Shown here: positions 24,637 to 32,430 of the stretch, piece after piece
How the letters are laid out: each line of letters starts with the position of its first letter
How positions within the stretch are numbered: position 1 is the first letter of the stretch
NCBI GenBank assembly: GCA_040218535.1
Contig: JAVJRG010000005.1
Span: forward strand, 744,001-808,000
Direction of reading: 5' to 3'
DNA length: 64,000 nt
Source: Lacipirellulaceae bacterium
GTDB lineage: Bacteria > Planctomycetota > Planctomycetia > Pirellulales > Lacipirellulaceae
Program-made: the position numbers and the translations under genes
Notes under the pieces: generated by a model
The model's database searches: none
What the model saw: the letters and a program-made list of their open reading frames with translations, nothing else
What the model was told of the DNA's origin: nothing

Positions 24637-25658
24637 GTAGGGAACGGATTGCGAAGTGGAAAAGTTCACCGCTGCTCTGGCCGCTCGTCGGCTTAGCCGC
24701 TGTCCTCTTATTCAATGCCTTCTTCACCCCATCGTTCTACCAGCTAGAAATCCGTGAAGGTCATCTTTACGGTAGCTTGGTCGATGTCTTGAATCGAGGT
24801 TCGATTGGAGTGATTCTCGCGCTCGGCATGACGCTGGTGATCGCCACCGGTGGGGTTGATCTTTCGGTCGGCTCAGTCATGGCGATCTCCGGCGCGGTTG
24901 CTGCGTTACTGCTCACTGAAACAAGTTGGGGGCTGCCCCTGGTTGTTCCCTGCGCGCTGGGGGCAGCCATGATCGCGGGGCTTGCCAACGGGATTCTGGT
25001 TGCCAAGGTGGGAATCCAACCGATTATAGCCACCTTGATTCTCATGGTTTCAGGCCGCGGAATCGCCCGGTACATCACCGGTGAGAAAGTGATCGCGCTG
25101 GTGAACGATGATTTCAGCGAGTCGTTCGACTTTATCGCTGGCGGCCACTTTCTCGGATTGCCTTTTCCCGTGACGATTGCCGTTGTGTTAACGATACTCA
25201 CGCTGCTTGCCGTTCGCACGACCGTCCTAGGGCTGTTCATTGAGTCCGTGGGTGCCAATGAGAAAGCGAGCCACATCGCAGGGATTAATGCTCGTGGGAT
25301 CAAAGTCCTGGTTTACGTCTTCTGCGGATTCTGTGCCGGGGTTGCCGGGCTGATTGACGCTTCGAACATCAACGCCGCCGATACCGCCAATGCGGGAATC
25401 TTCACCGAACTCGACGCCATTTTCGCCGTCGTCGTAGGCGGAACCGCGTTAACCGGTGGCCGCTTTACGCTGCTGGGCTCAGTGATCGGGGCCCTACTAT
25501 TGCAAACCCTGCTGACGACGATGTATACCTTTGGCGTTTCGTCCGATACGGCGCCGATTCCCAAGGCACTGGTGATCATTGGAGTTTGCCTGCTGCAATC
25601 TGAGGCGTTTCGTGAGAAGGTATTCCGCGCAAGTGAAAACCGCGGAGGAGAACGATGA
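24633..25658 (+). CDS. ytfT: Galactofuranose-type ABC transporter permease (first)
   Basis: Predicted 341 residues with about eight to ten membrane helices of the sugar permease family (BPD-type EAA-like). Family signature ALGMTLVIATGGVDLSVGSVMAI lies at about residues 62-84; NEKASHIAGINARGIKVLVY and TGGRFTLLGSVIGALLLQTLL follow. It matches E. coli YtfT in opening and signature segments (FFTPSFYQLEIREGHLYGS then DVLNRGSIGVILALGMT). It overlaps ytfR by 4 bases and the second permease by 4 bases (ATGA at 25655), so all three are one translational unit. The permease would be half of a heterodimeric membrane channel. Confidence 0.9.
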   Translation: MSRERIAKWKSSPLLWPLVGLAAVLLFNAFFTPSFYQLEIREGHLYGSLVDVLNRGSIGVILALGMTLVIATGGVDLSVGSVMAISGAVAALLLTETSWGLPLVVPCALGAAMIAGLANGILVAKVGIQPIIATLILMVSGRGIARYITGEKVIALVNDDFSESFDFIAGGHFLGLPFPVTIAVVLTILTLLAVRTTVLGLFIESVGANEKASHIAGINARGIKVLVYVFCGFCAGVAGLIDASNINAADTANAGIFTELDAIFAVVVGGTALTGGRFTLLGSVIGALLLQTLLTTMYTFGVSSDTAPIPKALVIIGVCLLQSEAFREKVFRASENRGGER

Positions 25659-26620
25659 GCTGGCTCTCCCGCAAATACCTACCACTGGCGACAACGGCCG
25701 TTCTGCTAGTGTTGCTGTTTGCAACTGGATCGGTGATCTACCGGGATAAGAACTTTTGCTCGTTATATGTCGTGGCAGATCTTTTTTCAGAGAATGCTTT
25801 TCTTGGAATCACGGCTCTCGGCATGACGATCGTCATCCTCTCCGGTGGGATCGATCTTTCAGTCGGTTCAGTCATCGGGTTTACGACGATCTTCATCGCC
25901 ACCATGATTGCCGATCATCAAGTCCATCCCCTAGTAGCTTGGACATTCGCTTTGACGGCAGGTACCGCCTTTGGGCTTATCATGGGAATCCTGATTCAAA
26001 GATTTCGCCTTCCCGCCTTTCTGGTGACGCTTGGCGGGTTATTCTTCGCCCGTGGAATGGCGTTTGTCATCAAGAATGAATCGGTGCAAATCAGCCATCC
26101 CTTCTACAAAACTATGAACAAGATCGTTCTTCCAATTGGCGGTGGGGCGGAGCTGAGTTTTGCTGCGATGCTCTTCCTGGCCCTTCTGGGGGGCATGATC
26201 GTCGTTCTCCACTACACGCGGTTTGGTCGCAACGTGTATGCCTTAGGCGGGGATGAACAGTCGGCGTTACTCATGGGACTTCCGGTGGCGAGAACCAAGA
26301 TCGCCGTTTATGCCATCAACGGGTTCTGCTCCTCACTTGCTGGCATTGCGATGACCTTGTTTATGCGTTCTGGCGATCCTACAAAGGGTATGGCACTAGA
26401 ACTCGATGCCATTGCAGTGGTGGTCATCGGGGGCACGCTGCTCACCGGCGGTGTTGGCTATGTCACGGGTACGCTGCTAGGAGTGCTGATCTATGGCACG
26501 ATCTACCAAATCAAGCTCTTCGCGGAACTACCTTCTTCCTTAGCAACACTCGCAATCGGCGGCCTCTTGCTGGCGTTTATTCTGCTACAAAAGGTCGTTG
26601 GCGTTCGGAGGCAAAACTAG
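25655..26620 (+). CDS. yjfF: Galactofuranose-type ABC transporter permease (second)
   Basis: Predicted 321 residues, matching E. coli YjfF over its length: DLFSENAFLGITALGMTIV, ILSGGIDLSVGSVIGFTTIF, TLGGLFFARGMAFVI, RFGRNVYALGGDEQSALLMGL and LDAIAVVVIGGTLLTGGVGYV. It has multiple membrane helices of the sugar permease family. It overlaps ytfT by 4 bases and ends only 22 bases before the convergent VOC gene. No sugar-degrading enzyme or regulator of the Galf system follows it here. A related sugar, rather than galactofuranose itself, cannot be excluded. Confidence 0.9.
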   Translation: MSWLSRKYLPLATTAVLLVLLFATGSVIYRDKNFCSLYVVADLFSENAFLGITALGMTIVILSGGIDLSVGSVIGFTTIFIATMIADHQVHPLVAWTFALTAGTAFGLIMGILIQRFRLPAFLVTLGGLFFARGMAFVIKNESVQISHPFYKTMNKIVLPIGGGAELSFAAMLFLALLGGMIVVLHYTRFGRNVYALGGDEQSALLMGLPVARTKIAVYAINGFCSSLAGIAMTLFMRSGDPTKGMALELDAIAVVVIGGTLLTGGVGYVTGTLLGVLIYGTIYQIKLFAELPSSLATLAIGGLLLAFILLQKVVGVRRQN

Positions 26621-26642
26621 CGATTGCCTAGTTGCGATCCGA

Positions 26643-27209
26643 TCACTTGTATTCCGTGAGCCCGATGATTTCGCCGTTGGGGCCCGTGAAGAACGAATAC
26701 TTATCGCGAGCGTACGCTTCGTTCTCGAGTTCGTAGCCTTCCTCTTTTAGCTTGTCGCAGATGGGGACGATGTTGTCGACCAACAGCATGAAGTGATTAT
26801 GGTTCGTGTTGCCGATCTCACCGATCGTGTCGAGATACTCGGGGGCAGTGAGCGAGAGGTAGACATTGCAGTCGCCCGCTTGCAGCTTCATGACCAGCAT
26901 CCCCTCGATTCCTTCACCGTGAAGAATCTCTGCATCGACCAGTTTGAACCCAAGGATTTCGCGATAGAGCTTTAGCGTTTGTTCAAGCTTTAAGACGTGC
27001 ACGCAGTTATACTTGATACCGATGACTTTTCCGGTTGGTACGTCTTGTTGGGTGGCTTGGGGGCTGCTCGCTACAGCGTCAGTCTGTTGGGCTGTCGCTT
27101 GCGGAGCAACTGTGGAGAGGATCGCAACGCTAATACCGAAGAGAAGCATTGCCATAATCAGAATGGCTTTTAAATGCTTCACCACTTCTGAAGGCTTGCC
27201 GGTTTTCAT
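26643..27209 (-). CDS. Secreted VOC (glyoxalase/dioxygenase superfamily) protein
   Basis: Predicted 188 residues. The N-terminal part, after a basic stretch, has a membrane segment (AILIMAMLLFGISVAIL) and a likely cleavage site near ATAQQ. Residues about 60-185 form a vicinal oxygen chelate fold: GIKYNCVHVLKLEQTLKLYREILGFK for the first beta-alpha-beta unit, then GNTNHNHFMLLVDNI and FFTGPNGEIIGLTEYK for the second. The His and Glu positions that would ligate a metal are present (H at CVHV, H in NHNH, E in NGEI), so metal binding is plausible. Reaction unknown; extracytoplasmic location is unusual for the superfamily but not rare in planctomycetes. It is convergent with yjfF. Confidence 0.8.
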   Translation of the reverse strand: MKTGKPSEVVKHLKAILIMAMLLFGISVAILSTVAPQATAQQTDAVASSPQATQQDVPTGKVIGIKYNCVHVLKLEQTLKLYREILGFKLVDAEILHGEGIEGMLVMKLQAGDCNVYLSLTAPEYLDTIGEIGNTNHNHFMLLVDNIVPICDKLKEEGYELENEAYARDKYSFFTGPNGEIIGLTEYK

Positions 27210-27253
27210 TGTCGATTCCCTTTTTGGATTCGCGGTGAAAGTTCTAGGTAAAG

Positions 27254-27490
27254 TCAGCCTTCACAATAATCAAAGTTTGCCGAGGACGATAATCCTTTTA
27301 CGCTACTTCGATTTGCTGGCTGAAAAGAATAATATTCTTCACTCTCATAGAATCGTGCCAAATCTGCACCGGATAATTCAGACACTTTCCTCTTACCGAG
27401 AATGTTTTCTCCCCAATGTTGCTCGATATAGACTTCGTAGTGGCCCTCAATTCTCAGACAGCTCATCATAGAAACTTGGACTCTACGCAA
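27254..27490 (-). pseudogene. Orphan fragment resembling the sensor domain of the nearby kinase
   Basis: A 78-codon open frame (starting TTG) whose EVYIEQHWGENILGKRKVSE resembles EIHVEERWGENSSGKRRISE at the C-terminus of the Ser/Thr kinase at 28672-30366. The similarity covers about 20 residues; outside it the fragment shows no recognisable match. It lacks a plausible signal, ribosome binding site or start codon. Probably a remnant of a duplicated sensor domain, but a short real gene cannot be excluded. Confidence 0.45.
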
Positions 27491-27681
27491 AAGCCATAGC
27501 AGCCTGCGCTCTATCGGGATTTCAGCGGCAGGTTCTGCGAGAATTAGTTTCGGATTTGCGCAAATGCCAATTATCTCATGATCAAAGCAAGATAACCGTG
27601 ATCGAGCTTGTTATCGTAAAGACGGCGGCAACGGAGTTTGAGGATCGGTTGTTTGCATTTTTCACATTTAGGAGGGTACTA

Positions 27682-28572
27682 ATGAAGTGGACGATTCTGC
27701 TCGCCGGCTTAGTCGGCGTCGCACTAACCAGTCAAGCTAGTGCGCAATTGTTTTCAGAAGACTTTAATGACGGTTCTGCCAGCACGCGTTGGTCGGTGGT
27801 GAGTCAGCAGGAGGGCGTCGTTGGTCCCGATGGTGGTGTCGATTTCGCCTTTGATTACAGTTCCCTTGGTATTGCCAATCCCAATGGGGACCCCGACACC
27901 GTTGGTGCATTTCTCCAATTCAATGTCACCGATGATGGCCCCGTTGACGAAGGGGAATCTTATAGCATCTATCCGAACGGACAGCTATTCTCAGGGTCCT
28001 TCGAACTGAGTCTCGACATGTTCGTGTACAACGACGGAGGTGGCGGGTCCACCGAGCACGGTATGGTTGGCGTGTTTCTCGACCCAAGTAATCCTGTCTC
28101 GCCTTATGAGTTCGGTACTGACGGCGGACCACTTGCATGGGTTTACTCAGGAGAAGGTGGCGATGGCAGTGGCGATCTGGGCACGTACGAAGAAGGTGGG
28201 CCCGGCAACGTCGGGTATGTAGGTTTAGGTGACTACAGTGCACAGGCCACCTTGCCGCCTGGATTTGACGCTTCCTCTGGTCCGTCTGCAACCAACCCGC
28301 GTGGTTCCTGGGTCGATGTTGTTGTTCGTTCAGATGGTACAACCATTGAGTGGCTTCTGAACGGTCTTGTCGTTGACACGTACGACAACAGTGGCGGATT
28401 CTACAGCACGGGCAACATCCTGATCGGAGGTATGGATGTCTTTAATTCCAGCAACGCTGTTAATGGCGTTGTCGTGGACAATGTCTCTGTGCGGATCCCC
28501 GAGCCTGCTAGCGCCGTACTTGTAGTTGGTTCTCTGTTGGCTTTTGTGTCATTTCGAAAGAGATTGATCTAG
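27682..28572 (+). CDS. PEP-CTERM protein (secreted, unknown ligand)
   Basis: Predicted 296 residues. ATG 27682 is preceded by AGGAGGG at ideal spacing, which rejects the longer frame from 27556. A signal peptide (WTILLAGLVGVALTSQASA) is followed by a beta-rich domain of about 240 residues with LFSEDFNDGSASTRWSV at its start, DEGESYSIYPNGQLFSGS, GSWVDVVVRSDGTTIEWLLNG and NGVVVDNVSVRI near the end, a jelly-roll-like arrangement. The C-terminus is a standard sorting tail: IPEPASAVLVVGSLLAF then FRKRL, which is recognised by an exosortase. No exosortase gene is in this window. It is convergent with the kinase, separated by a strong terminator. Confidence 0.85.
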   Translation: MKWTILLAGLVGVALTSQASAQLFSEDFNDGSASTRWSVVSQQEGVVGPDGGVDFAFDYSSLGIANPNGDPDTVGAFLQFNVTDDGPVDEGESYSIYPNGQLFSGSFELSLDMFVYNDGGGGSTEHGMVGVFLDPSNPVSPYEFGTDGGPLAWVYSGEGGDGSGDLGTYEEGGPGNVGYVGLGDYSAQATLPPGFDASSGPSATNPRGSWVDVVVRSDGTTIEWLLNGLVVDTYDNSGGFYSTGNILIGGMDVFNSSNAVNGVVVDNVSVRIPEPASAVLVVGSLLAFVSFRKRLI

Positions 28573-28614
28573 TTTTCGGGTTTGAGCTCGAAGCGACTTT
28601 TTCATGTTCGATAG

Positions 28615-28650
28615 GGACTCGCTCAATGTCTATTGGGCGAGTCCTTTTTT
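28615..28650 (+). terminator. Rho-independent terminator between convergent genes
   Basis: GGACTCGC (28615-28622) pairs with GCGAGTCC (28637-28644) with further TCAAT/ATTGG pairing inside, followed by TTTTTT. It would stop transcripts from the PEP-CTERM gene on the plus strand. Confidence 0.88.
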
Positions 28651-28671
28651 ATGCCGTTCAGAGAGCTTCCG

Positions 28672-30366
28672 CTAGAAACCGGCACCGATGCGAACGTGCC
28701 AGCCTTGCACCTGGAAGGCTTCGGAAATACGACGCTTGCCGCTGGAGTTTTCGCCCCAGCGTTCCTCAACGTGGATTTCGCCAGGCCAAAAGCCTCCGCC
28801 GTGACGAGTACGAACGGGCTCGTCAATGGTGATTTCCGTACGACCCTCAAGTGATGGAATCTCATTCTCATATTCGTTCCCAAGCGAGTCACGAAAAACC
28901 CAGTGATAGGTTGATCCTTTGCGAGCCGTCCTTTCGGCATCGTTGAAGAGAAGGTCAAACTGAATGTCCGCACCAAAGGGTGGATCACGACGGATACTTA
29001 CGTTTAGGATTTCGACTTCATAGCCGCTTGCTTCTCGACCCCGTCGGAGCGTTTCCGACCCTGCTCCCGAGCCCTCAAACTTGGGACTGGTACGACTTCG
29101 TTCGCTTCTAGCGGACGGCTTAGCATCCTCGGGCGGCGAGTCATCAGGTTGAGTTGCACTTTCGGTTTCGCCTTGCTTAGTACGCTCGGGAGCTTCTTGG
29201 GCAACCGCTAGTGCTTTAGCGTCCGTAGAGGGCGAGCTGCTGCGTTGGGAGAACGAGTATCCGCCAGCAATCCCCAGGGTCAACAGAAGTAGCCCTACGA
29301 TTGCCCGTTTGAGCGAGCGATTCAATCGGCCACTTTCCTTGGCAGCAGTTTGAACACCGCTAGGAGACTGGATTGCTTGATCTAGTTCTGCAGCGGTCGA
29401 GAACCGTTCTGCTGGGTTCGATGCGACTGCACGATGAACAGCGTCGCTCAAGGGCTTAGGGATACCGTGGCTCTGTTCCAACGGCGGGAAGTTACCGATC
29501 GGGATCTGCCCGGTCAGCATTTCGTACAGTAATACACCTAAGGAATAAATATCACTCTGTCGAGTTGCTGCCGAACTCGCCAGATGGCGCTCGGGTGCCA
29601 TGTAATAGGGCGTTCCGACGACCGTTCCCGTAGCCGTGTAGGAAGTTGACAGTTCTCCTTCGCCGATGAGCTTGGCAATTCCAAAGTCGGCCACTTTCAG
29701 ATCTGCATTTTCGGCATCTGATGTGAAGAGAATATTCTCAGGCTTTAAGTCACGATGCACGATGCCTTGAGAATGCGCATACTGAATTGCTTCGCATATC
29801 TGGCATGCAATACGAGTCGCCTGTCTGACCGAGAGCGGGCCGCTGCGGAGTTTGTGTCGCAGGGTTGGTCCGGGGATATACTCCATCACTAGGTAGCAAT
29901 GCGGAGTTCCATCTGAATCTTCGTTTTCGGTGGTTCCATAATCGTGGACCGTCACCAGCTTTGAGTGGTTAAGGTTCGCGAGCGTTTGGGCTTCCGCGCC
30001 GAAACGTTCGTGGGTCGAAAGCAACCGACCGACGCGTTGTCGTAAGAGCTTCACGGCCACTAGGCGATTCAAGCTGATCTGTTTCGCCAAATAGACCCAG
30101 CCACTTCCGCCCCCGCCTAGCAGCTCAAGAAATTCAAACTGGGGAATACTCTTGCTGAGTTCCTCCGAGCTTGGGGCGCCCTGGTGGGTAGTGGGAGCAC
30201 CAAGGGCGAGCAGTTCGTCTGATTGAAGCTCTTCGATCGCCGTCGATAGGAGGCAAGACGGACAGAGACTATCGCTCGTGGAAAGCAATCCGAGGGCGAG
30301 CCCACACGCCTCGCAAGAGGCGGAAGCAACAGCCGAATGCTTTGGTTGAGATTGCTTATCGTCCAT
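28672..30366 (-). CDS. Membrane Ser/Thr protein kinase with N-terminal zinc ribbon and extracytoplasmic sensor
   Basis: Predicted 564 residues. Zinc ribbon Cys18-x2-Cys21 and Cys35-x2-Cys38, then a kinase domain about 78-330: G-loop LGGGGSGWV, Lys106 in VAVKLL, catalytic HRDLKPENILF (about 204-214), DFGIAK (227-232), and GTPYYMAPE. Activation-segment Thr residues are present (STSYTATGT). A membrane helix (about 355-371, IVGLLLLTLGIAGGY) is followed by a Ser/Pro-rich linker and a beta-rich C-terminal domain (about 449-560, WVFRDSLGNEYENEIP, HVEERWGENSSG). All catalytic residues look intact. It follows the PEP-CTERM gene by 17 bases and the ECF sigma gene beyond it, likely one operon. A nearby fragment (27254-27490) resembles its last domain. 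Confidence 0.9.
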   Translation of the reverse strand: MDDKQSQPKHSAVASASCEACGLALGLLSTSDSLCPSCLLSTAIEELQSDELLALGAPTTHQGAPSSEELSKSIPQFEFLELLGGGGSGWVYLAKQISLNRLVAVKLLRQRVGRLLSTHERFGAEAQTLANLNHSKLVTVHDYGTTENEDSDGTPHCYLVMEYIPGPTLRHKLRSGPLSVRQATRIACQICEAIQYAHSQGIVHRDLKPENILFTSDAENADLKVADFGIAKLIGEGELSTSYTATGTVVGTPYYMAPERHLASSAATRQSDIYSLGVLLYEMLTGQIPIGNFPPLEQSHGIPKPLSDAVHRAVASNPAERFSTAAELDQAIQSPSGVQTAAKESGRLNRSLKRAIVGLLLLTLGIAGGYSFSQRSSSPSTDAKALAVAQEAPERTKQGETESATQPDDSPPEDAKPSARSERSRTSPKFEGSGAGSETLRRGREASGYEVEILNVSIRRDPPFGADIQFDLLFNDAERTARKGSTYHWVFRDSLGNEYENEIPSLEGRTEITIDEPVRTRHGGGFWPGEIHVEERWGENSSGKRRISEAFQVQGWHVRIGAGF

Positions 30367-30383
30367 TCCAAGAGCTTCTTGAG

Positions 30384-31505
30384 CTAGGCGTCAGGACTTC
30401 GGGCCAGTCGCCTACCCGTCCCAGTGGCTGCGATCAGCACAAGCCATGCGAGTGTCGTGGGCTCAGGGACGAAGGTGATGTCAGCATCCCCCAAGACGAC
30501 GTTCCCCCCAGCGAACACCCTTCCTGTGATATCCGTGAAGGTCTCCAAGCTGACATCACCGTTGGGCGCGAAAAGGGTGCCAAAAAAGTTTCCGTCTACT
30601 GTCATCGAGCCAGCAACTTCAATGAAGATGTTTTGAGCTTGTCTGCGTTCCGGCTTGATAGTGGAAAATATCGCCATGCCATTGATCTCCTGGACCAAGT
30701 CGCTGAGATTGAAGTCAGAGCTTGAAATGTATAAGTCGATAGGTCCAGCCGTGGTGTCAAAATTGAGTCGGTTCAAAGAAAAACTAGAAACGATGTCTTC
30801 AAACACATAACTCCCAGCGCTCAGTGTAACCGTATTGCCACTGGCATAGCTGAGCGTTCCGTAGTCACCAGGGGCGAGTGTAATTTCGTCGAACGCGTTT
30901 AGCGTGACATTCTGCGTTCCGGGCAGTAAGTTACGACCACTCGGAAGGTTGGGCAGTACGTATGGATCTAGACTGATTGAAGCTCCTGGTGTGACGGAGC
31001 CACTGACCGAGGCGGTGACATTTATTCCGCCACCAGCGGTGACATCGCCATTGACTGTGCCGAAGGGAAACTCCCACTCAACACTGCCTATCGCAATTAC
31101 ATTGCCGTTGATGGTTTGGCTGCTGTCAAGAAAGTCGATATTGCCACCGGTGCTGGTGATCGAGCCATGAAACGTCGAGCCCGGACCTCCCAGGTTAGTC
31201 ACGTCGCCATTGAATAGGAGGGTTCCATTCGAGTTCTGGAATGCGGGCCCTTGGGAGGAAAAACCGCCTGCACTGGAGAGAGCCTCTAAGTTGAGTGTCC
31301 CTCCCAGATGGGTGACGTCGCCACCGGCAACCACATTGCCATCCGTGATGTCGCTAAAGCTCCCGAACTCGATTGTTCCGCCTGCGTAAAGGGCGACATT
31401 GGCGGGAAGGCCGGTCGTGGCGACAGCCGCCTGAGCCGAGGGAGCGGAAAGTATAAAGAAGAAACCAAGCCATAGCGGGCAAATCAAGCTGCGAATCGCG
31501 TTCAT
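30384..31505 (-). CDS. PEP-CTERM protein with beta-solenoid-like repeats
   Basis: Predicted 373 residues. Signal peptide at the N-terminus (LWLGFFFILSAPSAQA), then a long region of short Gly/Asn-rich repeats, such as GNVVAGGDVTHLGG, TLLFNGDVTNLGG and GDVTAGGGINVTASVSG, with the periodicity of a beta-solenoid or bactofilin-like stack. Later parts: LAPGDYGTLSYASG, NTVTLSAGSYVFED, VAGSMTVDGNFFGTLFAPNGDV and GRVFAGGNVVLGDADI, resembling choice-of-anchor A type exported proteins. A PEP-CTERM tail (FVPEPTTLAWLVLIAATG then RRLARS) ends it. It is flanked by the ECF sigma gene upstream (78 bases) and the kinase downstream (17 bases), so it may be controlled by or feed this pair. Confidence 0.82.
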   Translation of the reverse strand: MNAIRSLICPLWLGFFFILSAPSAQAAVATTGLPANVALYAGGTIEFGSFSDITDGNVVAGGDVTHLGGTLNLEALSSAGGFSSQGPAFQNSNGTLLFNGDVTNLGGPGSTFHGSITSTGGNIDFLDSSQTINGNVIAIGSVEWEFPFGTVNGDVTAGGGINVTASVSGSVTPGASISLDPYVLPNLPSGRNLLPGTQNVTLNAFDEITLAPGDYGTLSYASGNTVTLSAGSYVFEDIVSSFSLNRLNFDTTAGPIDLYISSSDFNLSDLVQEINGMAIFSTIKPERRQAQNIFIEVAGSMTVDGNFFGTLFAPNGDVSLETFTDITGRVFAGGNVVLGDADITFVPEPTTLAWLVLIAATGTGRRLARSPDA

Positions 31506-31583
31506 GAGTCGCTACTCCGAAAGAAAGAAAATAGGAGATATTAGGTGATGCTGTACTATAATTACTGAACTACGAGTAAAAAG

Positions 31584-32294
31584 TTACACTTGAAACGCGA
31601 GAAAAAGTTGCCGTAGCTCGTCCTCCAGCAGTTCCTGTCGGTCAAGCGTGTCCGCCACAACGCTGCACAGGGTCTCGCGGAACTGGCTGCGCAAGCGATG
31701 AACTGCTGTTTTTACGGCCCCGACACTCATACCAATTTGCTTCGCCACTTCAGCATGTGACGGTGCCGTGCCGCCAGTGAGATAGACTTTCAGCACGTCG
31801 AATTGTTCCTGCTTGCCTGCCTCACGCCAACTTTCGGCGAGTACGCCTAGTGCGCGATCGAGCGTGGCCACGGCCCAGCGACGTTGATAGATTTTTTCTG
31901 GCGTAAGATTTGTTGCGGGTTCCATCTGATAGCGGCGGTCAGCGTCCTCGCGATCTGCCGCGGAGATGCGAAAATGGGTGACCCCGCCGCCACGCTTCTG
32001 GGCGTTGGCTTTCTCACGCTCATGGGCGACGTGCCTCTTGAGGCAGACCAACATAAAGTTGCGAAACCGCCCACGGCCTTGGGAAAGACCCGCCAGCATT
32101 TTCTTTTCGACCAGCTTGGCGAAGAATCCTTGTACTGACTCCTCGGCCGCTTCGGCGGAGTGGCCGCTGCGTCGCAGAAAAGCATACAGCGGGAACCAAC
32201 TTAATTCGAAGAGTTCACCGAGCGCTTGCTTGCCAGCGGTCGAAGCTGGATCTGCTGCTTGTAAAACTAAGGACCAAGGGGTCGAACGAAACAT
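31584..32294 (-). CDS. ECF-type RNA polymerase sigma factor
   Basis: Predicted 236 residues. Region 2 is recognisable as ALGELFELSWFPLYAFLRRSG then EESVQGFFAKLVEKKMLAG and GRFRNFMLVCLKRHVAHERE; region 4 carries the DNA-binding helix-turn-helix HAEVAKQIGMSVGAVKTAVHRLRSQFRE. It is of the planctomycete type that pairs with serine/threonine kinases rather than a classical transmembrane anti-sigma. Start ATG 32294 gives the whole conserved region. The downstream PEP-CTERM and kinase genes on the same strand suggest that the sigma activity is linked to phosphorylation, an inference from family context. The 137 bases before it contain no clear autoregulated promoter that I can read. Confidence 0.85.
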   Translation of the reverse strand: MFRSTPWSLVLQAADPASTAGKQALGELFELSWFPLYAFLRRSGHSAEAAEESVQGFFAKLVEKKMLAGLSQGRGRFRNFMLVCLKRHVAHEREKANAQKRGGGVTHFRISAADREDADRRYQMEPATNLTPEKIYQRRWAVATLDRALGVLAESWREAGKQEQFDVLKVYLTGGTAPSHAEVAKQIGMSVGAVKTAVHRLRSQFRETLCSVVADTLDRQELLEDELRQLFLAFQV

Positions 32295-32430
32295 AGAGCA
32301 AGGGCTAGTTCAGTTGGCGGGAAGGAGTCGCATTATTCAGATTAATCGGAACTCTTATGAATCGCGACTGCTAGTTCCTCAGTTTCGCTGAGTCGTCGCA
32401 CGCAATACTTCGGAGAACACATCCCGAGAG

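Noticed and set aside
27556..27681. Longer start of the PEP-CTERM gene
   Set aside because: AGGAGGG before ATG 27682 and a signal peptide directly after it make the longer N-terminus unlikely.
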